DNA of 64,000 nt from Galeruca laticollis (taxonomy: Eukaryota > Arthropoda > Insecta > Coleoptera > Chrysomelidae), in the NCBI GenBank assembly GCA_963921935.1, contig OY998180.1:45221231-45285230 (forward strand), given 5' to 3'. Made by a program: the position numbers and the translations under genes. Below the pieces are notes generated by a model. That model was given only the letters and a program-made list of their open reading frames with translations. It had not been told where the DNA came from and did not search any database. Positions 41,601 through 54,455 of the stretch are shown one piece after another; position 1 is the first letter of the stretch, and every line of letters starts with the position of its first letter.

Positions 41601-42342
41601 TAGTCTGCTCTATTTATATTCCATTTATTGGAAGGACATATTAATTCCTTTGTTTGTAGACACTTTTTTCAGGCACATTGATGTTAATAAGTATTGGAAA
41701 GTGATCTGAACCCAGTGTGTCCTTTATTACGTTCCAATCTATGTTGTTTATGAGATAGGGTGTACTAAGTGTCAGGTCCACTGCGGAATTTTCCCCGTTG
41801 CGGTTTAATCTAGTAGGTGTTCCATCGTTTGCCAATATTAAGTCATGATTTTCTAAGACGTCTAGAAGTTGTATACCCCTCTGATCATTTTTGTACGAAC
41901 CCCATGTTCTGTTGTGTGCGTTAAAATCTCCACATATTATGCCGTTCTCTTTAGATATGATATTAAATATGCTTTTCCAGTCGCTGTTATTGATGCTAAT
42001 TTTTGGGGGGCAATACACAGATAATATTTTAAACTGTAAATATTTATTAAAATTAATTTCGGCAGCACATATGTTGATGTCAGTATTTACTTTAATGTTA
42101 ATATCTACTTTTTTAAAATTTATTTTTACCTTTATTAGTATTGCTGTACCTCCATATCCGTTATCCCTATCAGTTCTAATTAGATTATAACCTGGAAAAT
42201 TGATGATGTTGTTTTTTTTAAACCACGTTTCAGATATAACGCAAATATCAATATCGTGTTCTGACAGACACTTCATCAAACTATATTTATTTGCAATCGC
42301 CGAGCGCGCGTTCCATTGTAATATTTTAATTTTATTAAGCAT
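38630..42342 (-). pseudogene. LINE ORF2: endonuclease, RT, RNase H, zinc C terminus
   Basis: ATG at 42342 overlaps the end of ORF1 by a few bases. Endonuclease (42342-41641): 'LQWNARSA', 'ISETWFK', 'ICGDFNAHNRTWGS', 'SDHFPILI'. A 1-nt frame change near 41641 and an in-frame TAG at 41600-41602 follow. RT (41600-39800): 'TFLDVKGAYDSV' (motif A), 'LPQGSVLAPLLFN' (B), 'QYADDFVIYV' (C). RNase H: 'ITIYTDASKTTKGTG', 'FSAEAAGIMKAL', 'SILTDSLSVI', 'GNEKADQLAK', all catalytic positions present. A TAA at 39041-39043 interrupts before the Cys/His tail ('CTACNVIGDLDHIFFEC'), which ends at 38630. About 1240 codons, normal for the I clade. Only three breaks, so it decayed recently. Confidence 0.88.
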
Positions 42343-43795
42343 TGTTATTTTTTGGCAGATTATGATTCATTTTATATAACCTATCTGTTACAAATTGAAT
42401 GTCAACTTTTTGTAATTCTTCAAATGAGCTAATGTCTTCCAAGATGTTTTTGAAAACTTGGAAGAACGTTTGAATAAATGTTGTATCATTTTCTTCATTT
42501 GACTGCATGGATTCTATCTCCATATTTTCATTCGTACTATTATTTTTAAATTGGAATACTGGTTTACTAGGACCAAAGGATCTGGGAAACATGGGTGCTT
42601 GTGTGATTTCATTGTTGGGTGATTGTATCCTACGTTTTTTGGTTTGTGTGATTGTGTGTTTACTGTGTGATGTTGAGGGTTCTGATGGTGTATTTTTTTT
42701 AAATGTATTACTTTCCCTATTTGTTTTGTATTGGTGGGTTGTTGTCTTAGGAAGTAATGGAAAGCTTTCCGACGTATTATCAAGTACATTGAACCTATTA
42801 TTGCTAATTTTACTAATATATGAATTATCCGACCAGTTTTTTGCTTCTATATAGGTTACATTATTATCTGACATGAATTGTTTTATTTGCTTCTGTTTTT
42901 CAAATACGGGGCATTTTTTATGTATCGTTTTATGATCGTTTGATTTACAATAAAAACAAAATGTGTCTTCAGGATCTTTGCATGAATGATTTTCTTCCTT
43001 TTTTTTGCTACAATTTATGCATAGTGTGTTAGTGCTTTTACACTGCTTGGCCACATGGCCATACCTCAAGCAGTTGTAACACTGTACTACCTTTTGAATG
43101 TATTTTTCTACAGGACATACAACGCTATTAATTATAACAAATGGGGGTAACACGTTACCCTCGAATGACACTAAAACTGTTTGCCTTGGTATATATACTG
43201 CTTCCCCATCAATATCAATTTTCCATTTAAATCTACGAATACTGGTGACTGCGTTTGGAGACTCAATATTTTCCAACAAATACTCGTCACTGAATGTGGT
43301 ATCTACTTCTTTGATCACCCCTTTCCTTTCTATTAAATTATTGGGTATGAATGCTTTTAATTGTTCCTCTTTCAAGTTTTCGTTTTCTATTAACATATTA
43401 GCGTCTTTAGTAGTTTTAACCTCTACTCTTACTCTATTTCTACCTACCTTTTGTATTTTGGTAATGTTTTGAACTTTTAGTTTTTTATGTAATAAGTGTC
43501 CAACTGACATGGGATGTAAATTTCCTAAATTTTCATTATTAATTTTTTCGATAAATACATAAATTTTATCAATTGAATATAAATTAGGTTTATCAAGTTT
43601 GAACTTTTTTGCTACTTGTACTGAAATACCTGTCGCTGTCTGACCAGACAAGCGTGTTTCTTTATCCTTTCCTAAGTTTTTGCTTTCCTGAAATGCTGTT
43701 TGGTATGTTGAATTGTATCGCACATTCCTTGAATTATCATTATTATTGCACAAATCTGAAGTTCCCCCTTTGTCAGGGGGATCTGCACTAGACAT
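42335..43795 (-). CDS. LINE ORF1 (Gag-like nucleic-acid-binding protein)
   Basis: 486 codons from ATG 43795, intact. Contains three consecutive Cys/His knuckles near residues 240-310: 'CYNCLRYGHVAKQC', 'CINCSKKKEENHSC' and 'CFYCKSNDHKTIHKKC'. Upstream lies a region of strands and helices compatible with an RRM-like fold ('MLIENENLKEEQLKAF'). The C-terminal third is Ser/Thr/Asn-rich and basic. Such ORF1 proteins coat the LINE RNA and carry it to the nucleus. The stop overlaps the ORF2 start (42340-42342), suggesting termination-reinitiation; this is inference. Confidence 0.9.
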   Translation of the reverse strand: MSSADPPDKGGTSDLCNNNDNSRNVRYNSTYQTAFQESKNLGKDKETRLSGQTATGISVQVAKKFKLDKPNLYSIDKIYVFIEKINNENLGNLHPMSVGHLLHKKLKVQNITKIQKVGRNRVRVEVKTTKDANMLIENENLKEEQLKAFIPNNLIERKGVIKEVDTTFSDEYLLENIESPNAVTSIRRFKWKIDIDGEAVYIPRQTVLVSFEGNVLPPFVIINSVVCPVEKYIQKVVQCYNCLRYGHVAKQCKSTNTLCINCSKKKEENHSCKDPEDTFCFYCKSNDHKTIHKKCPVFEKQKQIKQFMSDNNVTYIEAKNWSDNSYISKISNNRFNVLDNTSESFPLLPKTTTHQYKTNRESNTFKKNTPSEPSTSHSKHTITQTKKRRIQSPNNEITQAPMFPRSFGPSKPVFQFKNNSTNENMEIESMQSNEENDTTFIQTFFQVFKNILEDISSFEELQKVDIQFVTDRLYKMNHNLPKNNNA

Positions 43796-43952
43796 TTTTC
43801 ACTGAACTATAAATTTGATTAACTGATTTACTAGGTGGATTGACTGGTTCAATAGAATTGGAATTCTTAACAAAAACGATTTGTTGATAAGAGAGCTGTT
43901 TTAAACACGTCTATACTAATTGACTGTTAAAATCGCACTGCGGGAAGAAAAC

Positions 43953-45653
43953 GTTGTATCTGCCTAAAATGGGTATTTTTTTTTCTCACTAGGGAATCAG
44001 CTGTTTATCTGAAAACAAACATTAGTAATCATAGTTAACACAACTATAAGATGAAGATTAATATTCAATATTTGTTATAAAGAATTGGAAAAATAAATAT
44101 ATATATATATATATATATATAAATCCAAGATGACATAACTCTGATGATATGTCAAACTTTTGTATCATTCTTTATATGTTAACAGGAAAGGGAAATTGAT
44201 AAGATAAGATAAGATGGTGATATATAAATGTTAGATTATAATATCAGAATTATAAAATTTGTATAGTTTCAAATTAAAAACCAAGACATATATTATATAA
44301 AAGGAATTGTGTCATAAATTTTAGATATTATTTCAAATTTATTACATGTAGAAAAACGATAATTCATATTGTAATTTCAGTGTATTAACCATGAATTCTA
44401 TTACTTGTCAAAGACTTATTTATTCAAATTCTGTATATATTGAAGGAAGAAAAGTTTTTTTAAAGGTAAATTTATAATCAAATGTTTTCCTGAAACTTTA
44501 AAAGTGCAATAAAGTGAGTAGAACTTTATATCTCAGAAAAAAAAACATTTTGTTGTGACAGGACAATTTTGCTAATGTGGAAATGGAACAAAATTTTGAT
44601 TGAACAGTGAGCTTTGAAACATGTAGTTTGTTGATAAAAAAATCGACAATCGGGAAGGAAGCTGAGAGAGGAAAGCGTGGCGTCGGGAGTGGAGAACAAG
44701 GCTATGTTAGTTTAGAACAAAATTTAATTAAGTTTTGGAAAAGTACCAGTGAAAGTTAAAAATGTGTAATAGAAAACATACACCAAATACTTACAACTGT
44801 CTATAGCCAGTTATTCCCGATAATCCCCAAGATATCTCCAGAAATTGGGAAGCGTTGTTTCCAGTCGGCTTGTTCCTGTTACCAGATGTGGTAATATCCA
44901 GACTACAGACTCCAGGTCAGTGTGTTTTCAATATTATTGGCCAATAATAACAATCTAATTCTAAATTCAGTGATACTTCCCAATTATAAAGTACATTTGC
45001 ATATATTTGATCGATCGAACTAAAAACAAAGGAAGGCATTTATGTATTGATTCAATAGATTTTAAATTGAGATTAGTAATAAAAACTTTCCATGAATATT
45101 CTGCATTTTGTTAAAAGATAATGGTGGTTACTTACGTGATTAATAATCGTATGGTAAATTTGTATTTCAATGTATAGAGATAATCTTTCCAAACCATATA
45201 TGCAGTGTCTATTTAACTCTTCTGATTATATAATAGTATGTATATGTAATTCCTACATATACATCCTTTTATAATATTCACCATCACCTTTACTATTATA
45301 AAGAAAACAATTCTGATGTAAATAATATCCATACAAGTGAGCAGGCGTCTATATTATAACATGAACGTTTGTCTTTGTTCGTGTAATTTCGCTTATATGA
45401 GCATGCGCATCGAATGGTTGGATGTATAGATAGTATTATGCCATAGGCGTATCAAATATCTATTTTTGAAATAAAATTTCTTTGATAAATTAAAGTATTA
45501 GCAATTAATGTGTTTCATTTTATGCAATAGAAGAATATAAAATAATATATGCTGGAACACAAAGAGTAGAATGAGTCTAATGCTCCCAAATAAAATCTAA
45601 TCTATAATATAAAATTAAAATAGAATTGTTTATTAAATAAATATAAAAATATA
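43953..45653. other. Unassigned AT-rich DNA
   Basis: Contains a (TA)n run at 44098-44121. A 25-codon open stretch with a GTAAAT donor starts at ATG 44391, and a GC-richer segment at 44640-44900 has some exon-like character, but I could not connect them into a gene or recognise a family. Confidence 0.5.
44098..44121. repeat. (TA)n microsatellite
   Basis: About twelve TA units. Confidence 0.9.
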
Positions 45654-45716
45654 TAATATATATATATATATAGTTTCTTTTTTTGGTTCTTGGTCTTTTT
45701 TATTTAATTATATATT

Positions 45717-45907
45717 GTTTATTTTGTATTCTTGGGATTGAAGACCATTTTTAAAGACATATAACTAGTAGTTAATACATTTTTATTTAACGTTTCGGTC
45801 TTTCCATGACCTTCATCAGAAGGAAAGACCGAAACGTTAAATAAAAATGTATTAACTACTAGTTATATGTCTTTAAAAATGTTCTTCAATCCCAAGAATA
45901 CAAAATA

Positions 45908-45910
<3 letters not shown>
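45717..45910. mobile_element. Inverted pair of short Penelope-LTR-like copies
   Basis: Arms 45717-45805 and 45822-45910 are 89 bases each and nearly perfect reverse complements, starting GTTTATTTTGTATTCTTGGG, separated by only 16 bases. (TA)-rich sequence lies on both sides. The centre carries a hammerhead-like motif on the minus strand. No coding sequence. Confidence 0.65.
45789..45819 (-). ncRNA. Hammerhead-ribozyme-like motif 2
   Basis: Minus strand: CTGATGA (45813-45819), stem GGTC/GACC with an ATGGAAA loop, then GAAAC (45792-45796). The CUGAUGA and GAAA cores are canonical. Confidence 0.6.

Positions 45911-45960
<50 letters not shown>
45911..45960. repeat. (TA)n left of Gypsy-2
   Basis: Uninterrupted TA units, between the inverted pair and the 3' LTR of Gypsy-2. 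Confidence 0.95.
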
Positions 45961-45967
<7 letters not shown>

Positions 45968-48096
45968 TGATATCCTAAATTTTATTTTATATATGTAATT
46001 TAATTTTATATGAATGATGTATGAAACTTTATATCGGCTAGCTCATAATTTATCTTTTATATTGATGTAATTTTAATTTTTATTTATAAGTCGGAAGCAT
46101 GAATGACTCCTCTCTTTGGATTCTTGGCGCACACGGTATAAATATAATTGGATTTATATCTGTTTATTTAAGTATTTGAAAAATGATAGTTCAGAATATA
46201 ATTTCTTATAGAAAGATGGAAATATTGATACAAATAATTGTATGGAAAACATGAAAGGAATAAAAACACCAACACTTTATTGAAAAATTAATTTAATAAA
46301 TTGTAATTATGAGAAACTTTGTATTATTTTAAAAATATAAAATTATTGAATATCCCTACATACTAGGCAATGCTGAATACACATTTATTATTCTCTCTTC
46401 TGCACTTGCGCATAAGTAACGCATGCGCTGATATACCTTATTAGGAACAGAATATGCAATTCATTGTCGATGTAGTATAAACGGTAAACACCCTTCAGCG
46501 TGTATACAGTTGTGATAAAGTTTTAATGCGTTATATAAATGTAAACGAAACAATTACATATATAAGAACTCTTTTAAATAATGTGTTTGAAGTGTAAAGC
46601 AAATAGTAATTAGTCAGAACAGTTAAGCATGCATGAAAGATAAGAAAAATTGAAATTTATGTGAAAGTTTATGAAACATGTGAACATTGAAAATCGATTA
46701 TTATTTAACAAGTAAGTACAAATATTCTTATGAACTATATTGCATGCATTTCCATGGAGGTAAAGTACTATGCATAGTAATAAATTGTTTTTAAGCCTTT
46801 TCTTTTAAAATTTCATTATCAAAACGTTTTTGAATATACAATAGTTCACTGTTCGTTTAAATGGAATTCCCAAAAGTTTTAATTAAAATTCACAGACCTT
46901 ATTACATAGTCCCAGGATGCGTCTACGACTTTCTTGCAGATCTCTAACTAAGAGATACACCTTCAGAACGGCTTGTTCTTCTCTACACGAGTTCACCAAA
47001 CTTATTTAAGTGTTTCTATCACTATTTTGAGGAATTTTATCAACTTTTTCGGGAAATATTAACAAATTTAATCTGAGGGAATTTATCACACACCTCGCTT
47101 CTTCATCACCCAAAAAAACCCTTCAATTGTTTTTTAAATCAACAAACTTTTCTGCTTCCTAAATCCAAAGCTTGCTTTTCCTTGTTTTATTGTTACAAAT
47201 TGTCACTTTCTATGCCTTTTATTGGAAAAACTGTAATTGTTTGATTTTAAAGTCCTGGAGGATTAACACATTTATACACTACTGTTCACTAAGTATTCAG
47301 GATTTTATATAAAGTTTTTTTTTTACAGAATACATTAGCTATTTTAGTCATTATCCCGTTTTTACGGTTCATTTATTTATATTTATTTTTACAAAATCTA
47401 TAACCTAAATTATTAATTCATATAGATGTAATTGTTTAATTTTTAATTCTAAAATTTTTAATGTATTGGTCTTACATAAACTATTCCTTATTATTGATTT
47501 TATTGTTATTGTCCAATATAAAATGAATAACCCATAAATTTAAGTTGGTAATGAAATTACTAGATTTCATTACTTCCTGTTTATAATCCATTGTTTTAAA
47601 CTATGTTTGGGCTGTGTTCCATATATCATTTCTCATGAAGCTTTCAACCCTTTCTTTAAAATTGTTAATTCTCATTATAAACACCTGCAAATGTTGCTAA
47701 ATAATTATTGAAATAGATATTAATTGATATTATTTCAGGTTTGACGTTTAAATGGAATTTTATTTCTGCTGAAATTCATATGGCTGTGTTCAGATCAATA
47801 TGGAACTGATTGACATTAGTGTAAATCTGGAACTTGTTGTGCAGGTAACTTTTAATACCTATTTAAATAATGTTGTGTTTAGAATTTCTATTCATAGTTC
47901 TTTTATTAATCAATCATATTGATATCTGATATTATATTCATGCATATTTCCTTCTTTCTATTGATTTCATATCTGAATGGACAGTAACTTTTATAAAATG
48001 GTTGTGTCTACTGATACACCTTCCTGAATAATAGATACCTTTTTCTTTTATGTTTATTTATATACAATTGTTTCTAGAACTAGTAGACTAGTTCAA
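45961..48096 (-). repeat. 3' LTR of Gypsy-2
   Basis: Matches 54478-56594; starts TTGAACTAGTC and ends ATTATAA on the minus strand. It has ~20 extra bases near 46075 relative to the other copy. Confidence 0.92.
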
Positions 48097-48112
48097 CTCC
48101 CCTCAAATTTAA
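48097..48112 (-). promoter_or_regulatory. Polypurine tract of Gypsy-2
   Basis: The minus strand reads AAATTTGAGGGGAG before the LTR; the same form occurs in Gypsy-3 and a close one in Gypsy-1. Confidence 0.75.
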
Positions 48113-49386
48113 ATTTTAAAAGGAAGCTTTCTAGTTACCTTCTTAAAATTTTAATTTTCAACTTTTAACTAATGATAAACCTTTACTTAATTTATAACTT
48201 TTCTGTCCAAGAAATCAATTTCTGATAATCTTATATTCAAATTTCCTATGTATCCTTATCTTCTAATTAATTTCCATCAATTACTTACATCTACTCCTAC
48301 TCTAAATATTTACAAATTTGAGACAAAATCATATTATTTCTTCCATCGTATAGTTTTTTTTTTGTTTATTCTTATTATACCATTCCATGTTATTAATTTG
48401 AGGTAGTTCTAATTGCAATTGTTCTTTAATTAATCATCACTTACGATATTTATTCTTTCAACTGTTTCTTTCTTTCCCAAATAGAAATATTTACAACTTT
48501 TTTTCTTTACTTAATAACCCCTTTTTAAGCTATCCTTTTCCTATCCTATCTTCCAATCTAAGAGAAACATTTATTATTCAATTATTTCATATATTTTCAT
48601 ATCATATTTTCAACCCATATTCATGTCAATATAATTGCTCCTATAGTCTAACCTTTTTCTTTGCTTTCTATCCCTATTTATATTCATTTTCATGATTCTT
48701 AATTATAATTCATCAACTTTATTTCATCAATATATTCATTACATTATACTTCATATTTCATATCTCCCTATCTCATAATAATTAATCATATTATACTCTA
48801 TATAAATATTTACTTCCATATTTCATTTTTACTTTTCTCCATAATTCCTATAAAATTTTTATTTGACATGAATATCTCATTTCTATATTTTGGTTTAAAC
48901 TTTCTTTCCTTTCCATCCCTTTTACTGTTAATTCATTTGTTATATAACTTGTCCTTCCTAAATCTTTCTTGTTCTTGCTAATAAGTGTAAATTTTAATTT
49001 ATTATCCCCTCTATCTAAGAATTTCCCACATTTTATTGCATTATAATGAAATTTCTCTCCTATTGACCTTTGCTATTATTTATTTATCATTTATTGATTG
49101 TGTCTCCATTTGTTTGGTTTGTTATATACATATCTACCCTATATCTCCTTAATATACAAAATTTTAAACTGTACTCTACTTTTATTTAAGATTACCTATA
49201 ATTCATTATTTATATATTTTCTTTTTTTTTTGTTTCAGATTACTACTCCTATGGATAACGATTCACTCCTACAGTTACGGAATATGAAAAATGAAAAACC
49301 TTACATCTACCTATTATCTAATCTTATTTATTTACATGTAAGTAACATAATATTATCTATTCCTCTTTTTGTTGTTAGATTTTTTT
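48113..49386. other. Long 3' untranslated region of Gypsy-2
   Basis: About 1.27 kb, pyrimidine-rich on plus, with no convincing env or other ORF on the minus strand. The plus-strand frame at 49098-49400 includes an exon-like stretch bounded by TTTCAG and GTAAGT (about 49239-49338), but nothing supports a real gene. Confidence 0.55.
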
Positions 49387-52300
49387 TTATTGAGAATTAA
49401 ACTTATAAATTGATTCAATGTTAAAAACGCCCCTGACCATATTTGTTCCCGGGTATACTAATGTATAACTGTTTTGAGCATTGTCAGTTAATACCTCATA
49501 AGGTCCTTCGAATGGCAATTGCAATTTAATACATTGGTCTTCTGCTTTATTGGATGTTTTTAATGCTTTGATTATAACCAATTCTCCTTTATTGAATTTT
49601 GTTCTCTTCTTTATCTTTTTGTTCTGGTCCCGAATATATTTCTCAGCATTCCTTTTTATTCTGATATTGACCTTTTCCAGTGTATCTTCTAGGGTAGTGT
49701 CCCCATTCACAATCCAATTCCGTCTCGGTTGGATACCTTTCATTAAATAAGTAGGACTTTCACCTGTCACACCATGTGGTAAATCATTAATAAATTCCTC
49801 AATTTTACTCATATTTTCGTCCCATCTTACATGTGTCTCTTGGCAAAGTATTCTTAAATATTTTAAAATTTCCTTTATGTATCTCTCTGCCGGATTGGAG
49901 CTAGGTCTTCTAATACTAATGAATTGTCATTCTATCTGTTCTTTGTTACAATATTGCTTCAATTTTTTACTTTCAAAATATGTAGCATGGTCGAGTATAA
50001 TTCTTTCAGGTCTTCCTACTTCTTCAATATAATTTTCTAAACATTCTATGACAACTTTTGCTGTTGATCTTTTACATGGGAAAGTTTTAATAAATTTGGT
50101 ATAAACATCTACTATAACTAATAAATTTTTATTGCCAGTTTCACTTCTAATTAAATTCCCTATAAAATCCATTGCCACAATCTGTAAAGGTTTATTTGTT
50201 ATGATTGATTTTGCTGTCATGCTATTATGGTAATTTTTTTCTTTGGCCAGTTGACATACTTGACAATATTTGCATATTTCTTTTACTACACTTAAATCCT
50301 TCTTCGCCACATAATTCTCTCTAAACAAAGTCCATAATTTTCTCGTTCCTATGTGTCCATTCTCTTCATGTAAATAACTAATAATTTCCTTCGCAAACTC
50401 CTTACTTATCACAAATACTTCTCTATCCTCCAATTTCTCATACCATATCTCATCAATTTTGTATGCACCTTTAACCTTCTTATCTTCAAAATGTCTCTGA
50501 TCTTCCTTAACCCTTCCCAATGAAAATATCCCCTCTGTTTGGTATAGTTGATTTATTCCAATTTGAAATTTTGTTTGATCATTCCCTACTTCATTTTCTC
50601 GACTTAAAGCATCTGCTACAACATTTAATTGTCCTGGTATATATCTAATTTCAAATTCATATTCTTGTAGCAATAATATCCATCTGTGAACACGATTATT
50701 GGCATAACGGTTTTTTAACATTGCTGTTAGTGCTGAATGGTCGGTTTCTAAAATAAACTTAGCTCCTAGCAGATAAAATCTTAATTTACTAATGCAGAAT
50801 ACTACACTTGCCATCTCCAATTCGGTTATGGAGTATTTCCTTTCTGCTGGTTTGGTTACTCGAGAAACAAAACTAATGGGAACTTCTCCTCCTTCTTGCA
50901 TTTGAACTAACACACCTGCTAATCTTTCAACCGAAGCATCCGTTCTTAATATAAAAGGTTTTTCGTATTGTGGATGAAAAACTTTTAGACTGTCCATACA
51001 AATTTCCTTTAGTTCCTGAAATGCTTTTTCTCTTCTCTCATCCCATTTCCACCTAGTATCCTTTTTTAATAATTCTATGAGAGGAATTTCTCTTCTACTG
51101 AGATCTGGTATCAATCTTTTGAAATAATTGATGATCCCTAAAAACCCCCTCAAATTATTCGGTGTTTTATACTCCAGAATTGCTTTTATTCTTTCAGGAT
51201 TCATTGTAATACCAGTATCACTTAAAACATATCCTAAATAATCTACTTCTCTTTTATAAAATTGACATTTTTCCAAATTTAATTTAAGTCCTGCGTTTTC
51301 TAACTCGTTTAATATTATTTCCAAATGTTTTTGATGCTTCTCTTCTGTTTCAGAAAAAATCAAGATGTCATCTATATAATGGAGAGTGAAATCTTCATAT
51401 GGATTCAATATCGTATGCAGAGTTCGTACCAACGCAGCACACGAACTTTGTAGTCCAAATGGCACCACACAAAATTGGTATACCACTCCATCTACCATGA
51501 ATGCAGTGTATTGTCTACTACGATGATCCAATGGAATTAACCAAAAGCTATGCTTTAAGTCTAATTTTGAAAATATATTAGCCTTTGTAATTCTTCCAAA
51601 TATACCTTCAATATTTAATGGACTTTCGTATTGTTTTTTAGTAAATGTATTTATATTCCTAGCATCCAAACATAGTCTAATATCTCCAGATTTCTTCTTT
51701 ACACAGGTTATAGCACTTATGTACTGAGAATTAGATCGTTCAATTATACCATCTTGTAACATTTTATTTATCTCTTCGTATACTTCTTGTTTTAATTTAT
51801 ATGGTATGGGGTAAGTTTTGATCTTAAAATTTTTAATTTCTGGTATAACTTCTATTTTATGTACATATCTGGTTGCAACACATACCTCTTCATTAAATAG
51901 CTTTTCATGTGAATCTAGCAGTTTATAAACCCTTTGCTTATATTCCTCCAAACATAATTCATCCCTCATATTTAGTTTATCTTCTACAATGTGGTTTAAT
52001 TGTTCAATTGCACATTCGTCCTTCCTTATATCTGTTTGATATTTAGTCATAAATGGTATTTTCTGATCGTTACATATTATATTTTGCATTTTATAATCAA
52101 TAATAATTTTATGTTTATTAAGTTCATCAGTACCCATGATTATATCATATTTTAAATTTTTTACAATTAATAGTTGTACTGATAAAATTTCTCCATTTAA
52201 TTCTAAATTAGTCATTATAGTTTTTGTCGCTTCATACAGTTTTCTTTCCTTTGCCCCTACTAATGATATTTTATGCGTATTTATCACCATAATATTGCCC

Positions 52301-52524
52301 TGATTTAAATTATCAACTATATTTATATATATATTTATGATGGAAACTTAAGACCCCGTATCTAACAAAATTCTACATTTAATGTTTTGCATATGCCCCT
52401 CTATAAATATTAATTTATTTAATTCTTGATTTGTTTGATCTTCTTCAAGTATGAATTCTCTTGGGTGTTGATACTTAGAAGAATAGACAATATTATGCAC
52501 GTAAGAGCAACTTACCCGAAATTT
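49387..52524 (-). pseudogene. pol: Gypsy-2 Pol polyprotein, two in-frame stops
   Basis: Same order as Gypsy-1: protease ('LLDTGS' then TAA at 52348-52350 in place of the next residue), RT ('IRLCLDARNINTF', 'LHYIDDILIFS'), RNase H ('LRTDASVERLAG', 'LETDHSALTAML'), integrase ('NGHIGTRKLW', 'CQVCQLAK', 'AMDFIGNL', 'LDHATYF', 'PAERYIKE'). In the second catalytic position LDHA replaces the VDNA of Gypsy-1, keeping the Asp. A TGA at 49927-49929 separates the last ~140 codons, which are in the same frame. The pol frame starts in the overlap with gag. There is only one integrase, of normal length, which serves as reference for the duplication in Gypsy-1. Two point nonsense changes make it inactive. 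Confidence 0.9.
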
Positions 52525-54408
52525 GGATCAGAACTCGGGCCCTGATCACTATCCCTTCTTACCTCTTCCTGGTGCTGTATTAAATTTACTTGTCTTCTGT
52601 CTTCCTCTCTATTGCCTCTCTGATCATAATTTCTTTCCCTGTTTTCATTTCTGCGATCCTCTTCATTATTTCTTACATCCCTTCTGTATTGTTGCCAATT
52701 TCGATTTCCATTTCCATTATCGTTTCGTCTTCCAAAATTTCTATAATTTCCCCCATTTTCATATGGCCTATTTCCATTATTTCTATTACCATTATTGTTA
52801 TTCTGATATCCATTCCTGTAATTCCCATTTCCATTTCTATTATTGTCATTTCTAGGATTTCTATCATCCCGTCCTTGTCCTCTTCTCTCATAGTTTCGAT
52901 TCCCATTGTTTCCATAATCATTTCTTCTTTCATTGTCTCTTCGATAATGTCCATTTCCATTCTCATTTGATCTATTCTCTCGGATATCAATGTTGTTAGT
53001 ATAGCTTCTTTCCACGCGTTGTAAGTAGCTTGATAAATTATCCATGGTTTTTATATTGTGTAGCGCTATTGTTTCCGCTACTTCAGAGTTAAAATGTCTT
53101 CCGACATATAACACTAACTCTTCCTCCTTCATTCCAGGCTCAAGGTATTGGGCTATGTTGTATAACTGCATAGCATAGTTGTTTAGGTTTTTGGTCTTCT
53201 TATAATCGAACTTGCCAAAATATAGCCGTTCCCTAAATGTCGCTTGTTGCAATTCTCCCCAAAAATAAGCTAAGAATTGTTGTTCAAAGTCGCCCAAACT
53301 CTGGATCTGTTCTTCTTTATTACAGAACCATAACAAAGCATGGCCCTGTAATATACTCCTTATCATGAGTTTTATTTCCATAATATCCCTGAGTCCTTTT
53401 ATTTTACTGCGAATTATCTTCAGAAATACCTTGGGATGTATATTATTTATGTTCCCATCGAATTTCACCCCGATTTCGAAATTGCTATGGAAATTTCCTG
53501 GACATACATTAACTCCACCATTTCTTCTGAAATTCTCTTCCATTTCCTCTACCGTTTTTCTTAACTTCCTATTCATTTCTTCGATGTCTTGACTTACTTG
53601 TCTATTTATATCTTCACTAATTGTTAAACTCATCCCCGTTCTCTCTTCTATCCTGCCATCTAAATCCTTAAATTTCTTATTTACGTTTTCTTTTATCTGT
53701 TCCACTTCCTTTGTTATATTATTTGCTTGTTTAGAGACCTCCATTTTAATATTTTCCGGTAAATTTTCTTCTATGTCTCTTCTGAATTCCAGTACTTCTT
53801 CTACTATCAGTTTTTCTATGTTTTCACGAATTTTCATACCATTTTCTTGTATTTCTTGTCTCAAATTTTTATTTTTATTCTCCATGTCTTCTTTTACCTA
53901 GTTAATGTTCTTCTTAAATTCTTCCTGGTTCTCCTTGAGTTCCTTAATCTCCTTACAATTTTCCAATTTGACTTCATCTATTTTCTTTTCCAATCGGTGC
54001 ATATTTCCATGGATGTTCTGGATGTCTCCCCTAATTTCTTCTCCCATTGTGTCCATTTTCCATCCATTTTATTCATGGCTCCCTTCATATTGTTTATGTC
54101 TCCCCTCAAATTTTGCTCCATTCTGTACATGTCTGTTCTTCTATTTTTCTCCATTCTGTTGTGTGCGTTTCCTGTTGATTCTGTGCTATACTACCCTTGT
54201 TTCCTGCTTCCACTTGTTCTACCTCTATTCCATCTTCTTCATCTCGTGTTGTATTTTCTTCAGGTGCATCCACTTCTGATTGCTGACCCTGGATCATATA
54301 TTGAACCTGGAAATCTTCCATTCCATGGCTCCTTCCTTCTCTCTCTTCCTCTGATCCACTATCATTTCCGACCTGCTTTCCATCTCTCAATACCATTTTC
54401 TTGTCCAT
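52512..54408 (-). pseudogene. gag: Gypsy-2 Gag, broken
   Basis: The N-terminal part (54408-54106) begins 'MDKKMVLRDGKQVG', matching Gypsy-1. The middle coiled-coil region between about 54110 and 53900 changes frame more than once and has an in-frame TAG near 53901. The C-terminal part (53885-52512) is open: a coiled-coil segment, the helical gag core ('NNIHPKVFLKIIRSKI', 'HALLWFCNKEEQIQSLGDFE', 'TKNLNNYAMQLYN') and an Asn/Arg/Gly-rich tail without zinc knuckles. It would form the particle shell; as it stands no full-length protein can be made. Confidence 0.88.
52518..52524 (-). promoter_or_regulatory. Putative -1 frameshift site A AAT TTC (Gypsy-2)
   Basis: In the gag frame ccA AAT TTC ggg, six bases before the gag stop; -1 slippage enters the pol frame. 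Confidence 0.7.
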
Positions 54409-54455
54409 GATTTCTTTGTTTGTTATTATTTAAAGCAATTTAATTATTTATATTT

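Larger units (their letters stand above)
38224..43942 (-). mobile_element. Full-length I-clade LINE (minus strand) with 10-bp target duplication
   Basis: GGAAGAAAAC at 38214-38223 and 43943-43952 flank the element. The 3' end is a poly(A) tail (T-run at 38224-38241 on plus). The 5' end reads CAGTGCGATTTT near 43940; starting with CAGT is common in I and jockey-type LINEs. Two ORFs, the second with endonuclease, RT and RNase H. This is a complete insertion with few coding breaks. Confidence 0.9.

Noticed and set aside
44391..44466. Short open stretch with donor GTAAAT
   Set aside because: 25 codons without a recognisable continuation; chance is likely.
49098..49400. Exon-like plus-strand ORF in the Gypsy-2 3' region
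   Set aside because: Splice-like borders occur by chance in pyrimidine-rich DNA; no similarity to env or any other gene.
52523..54410. Plus-strand frames opposite Gypsy-2 gag
   Set aside because: Same antisense effect.
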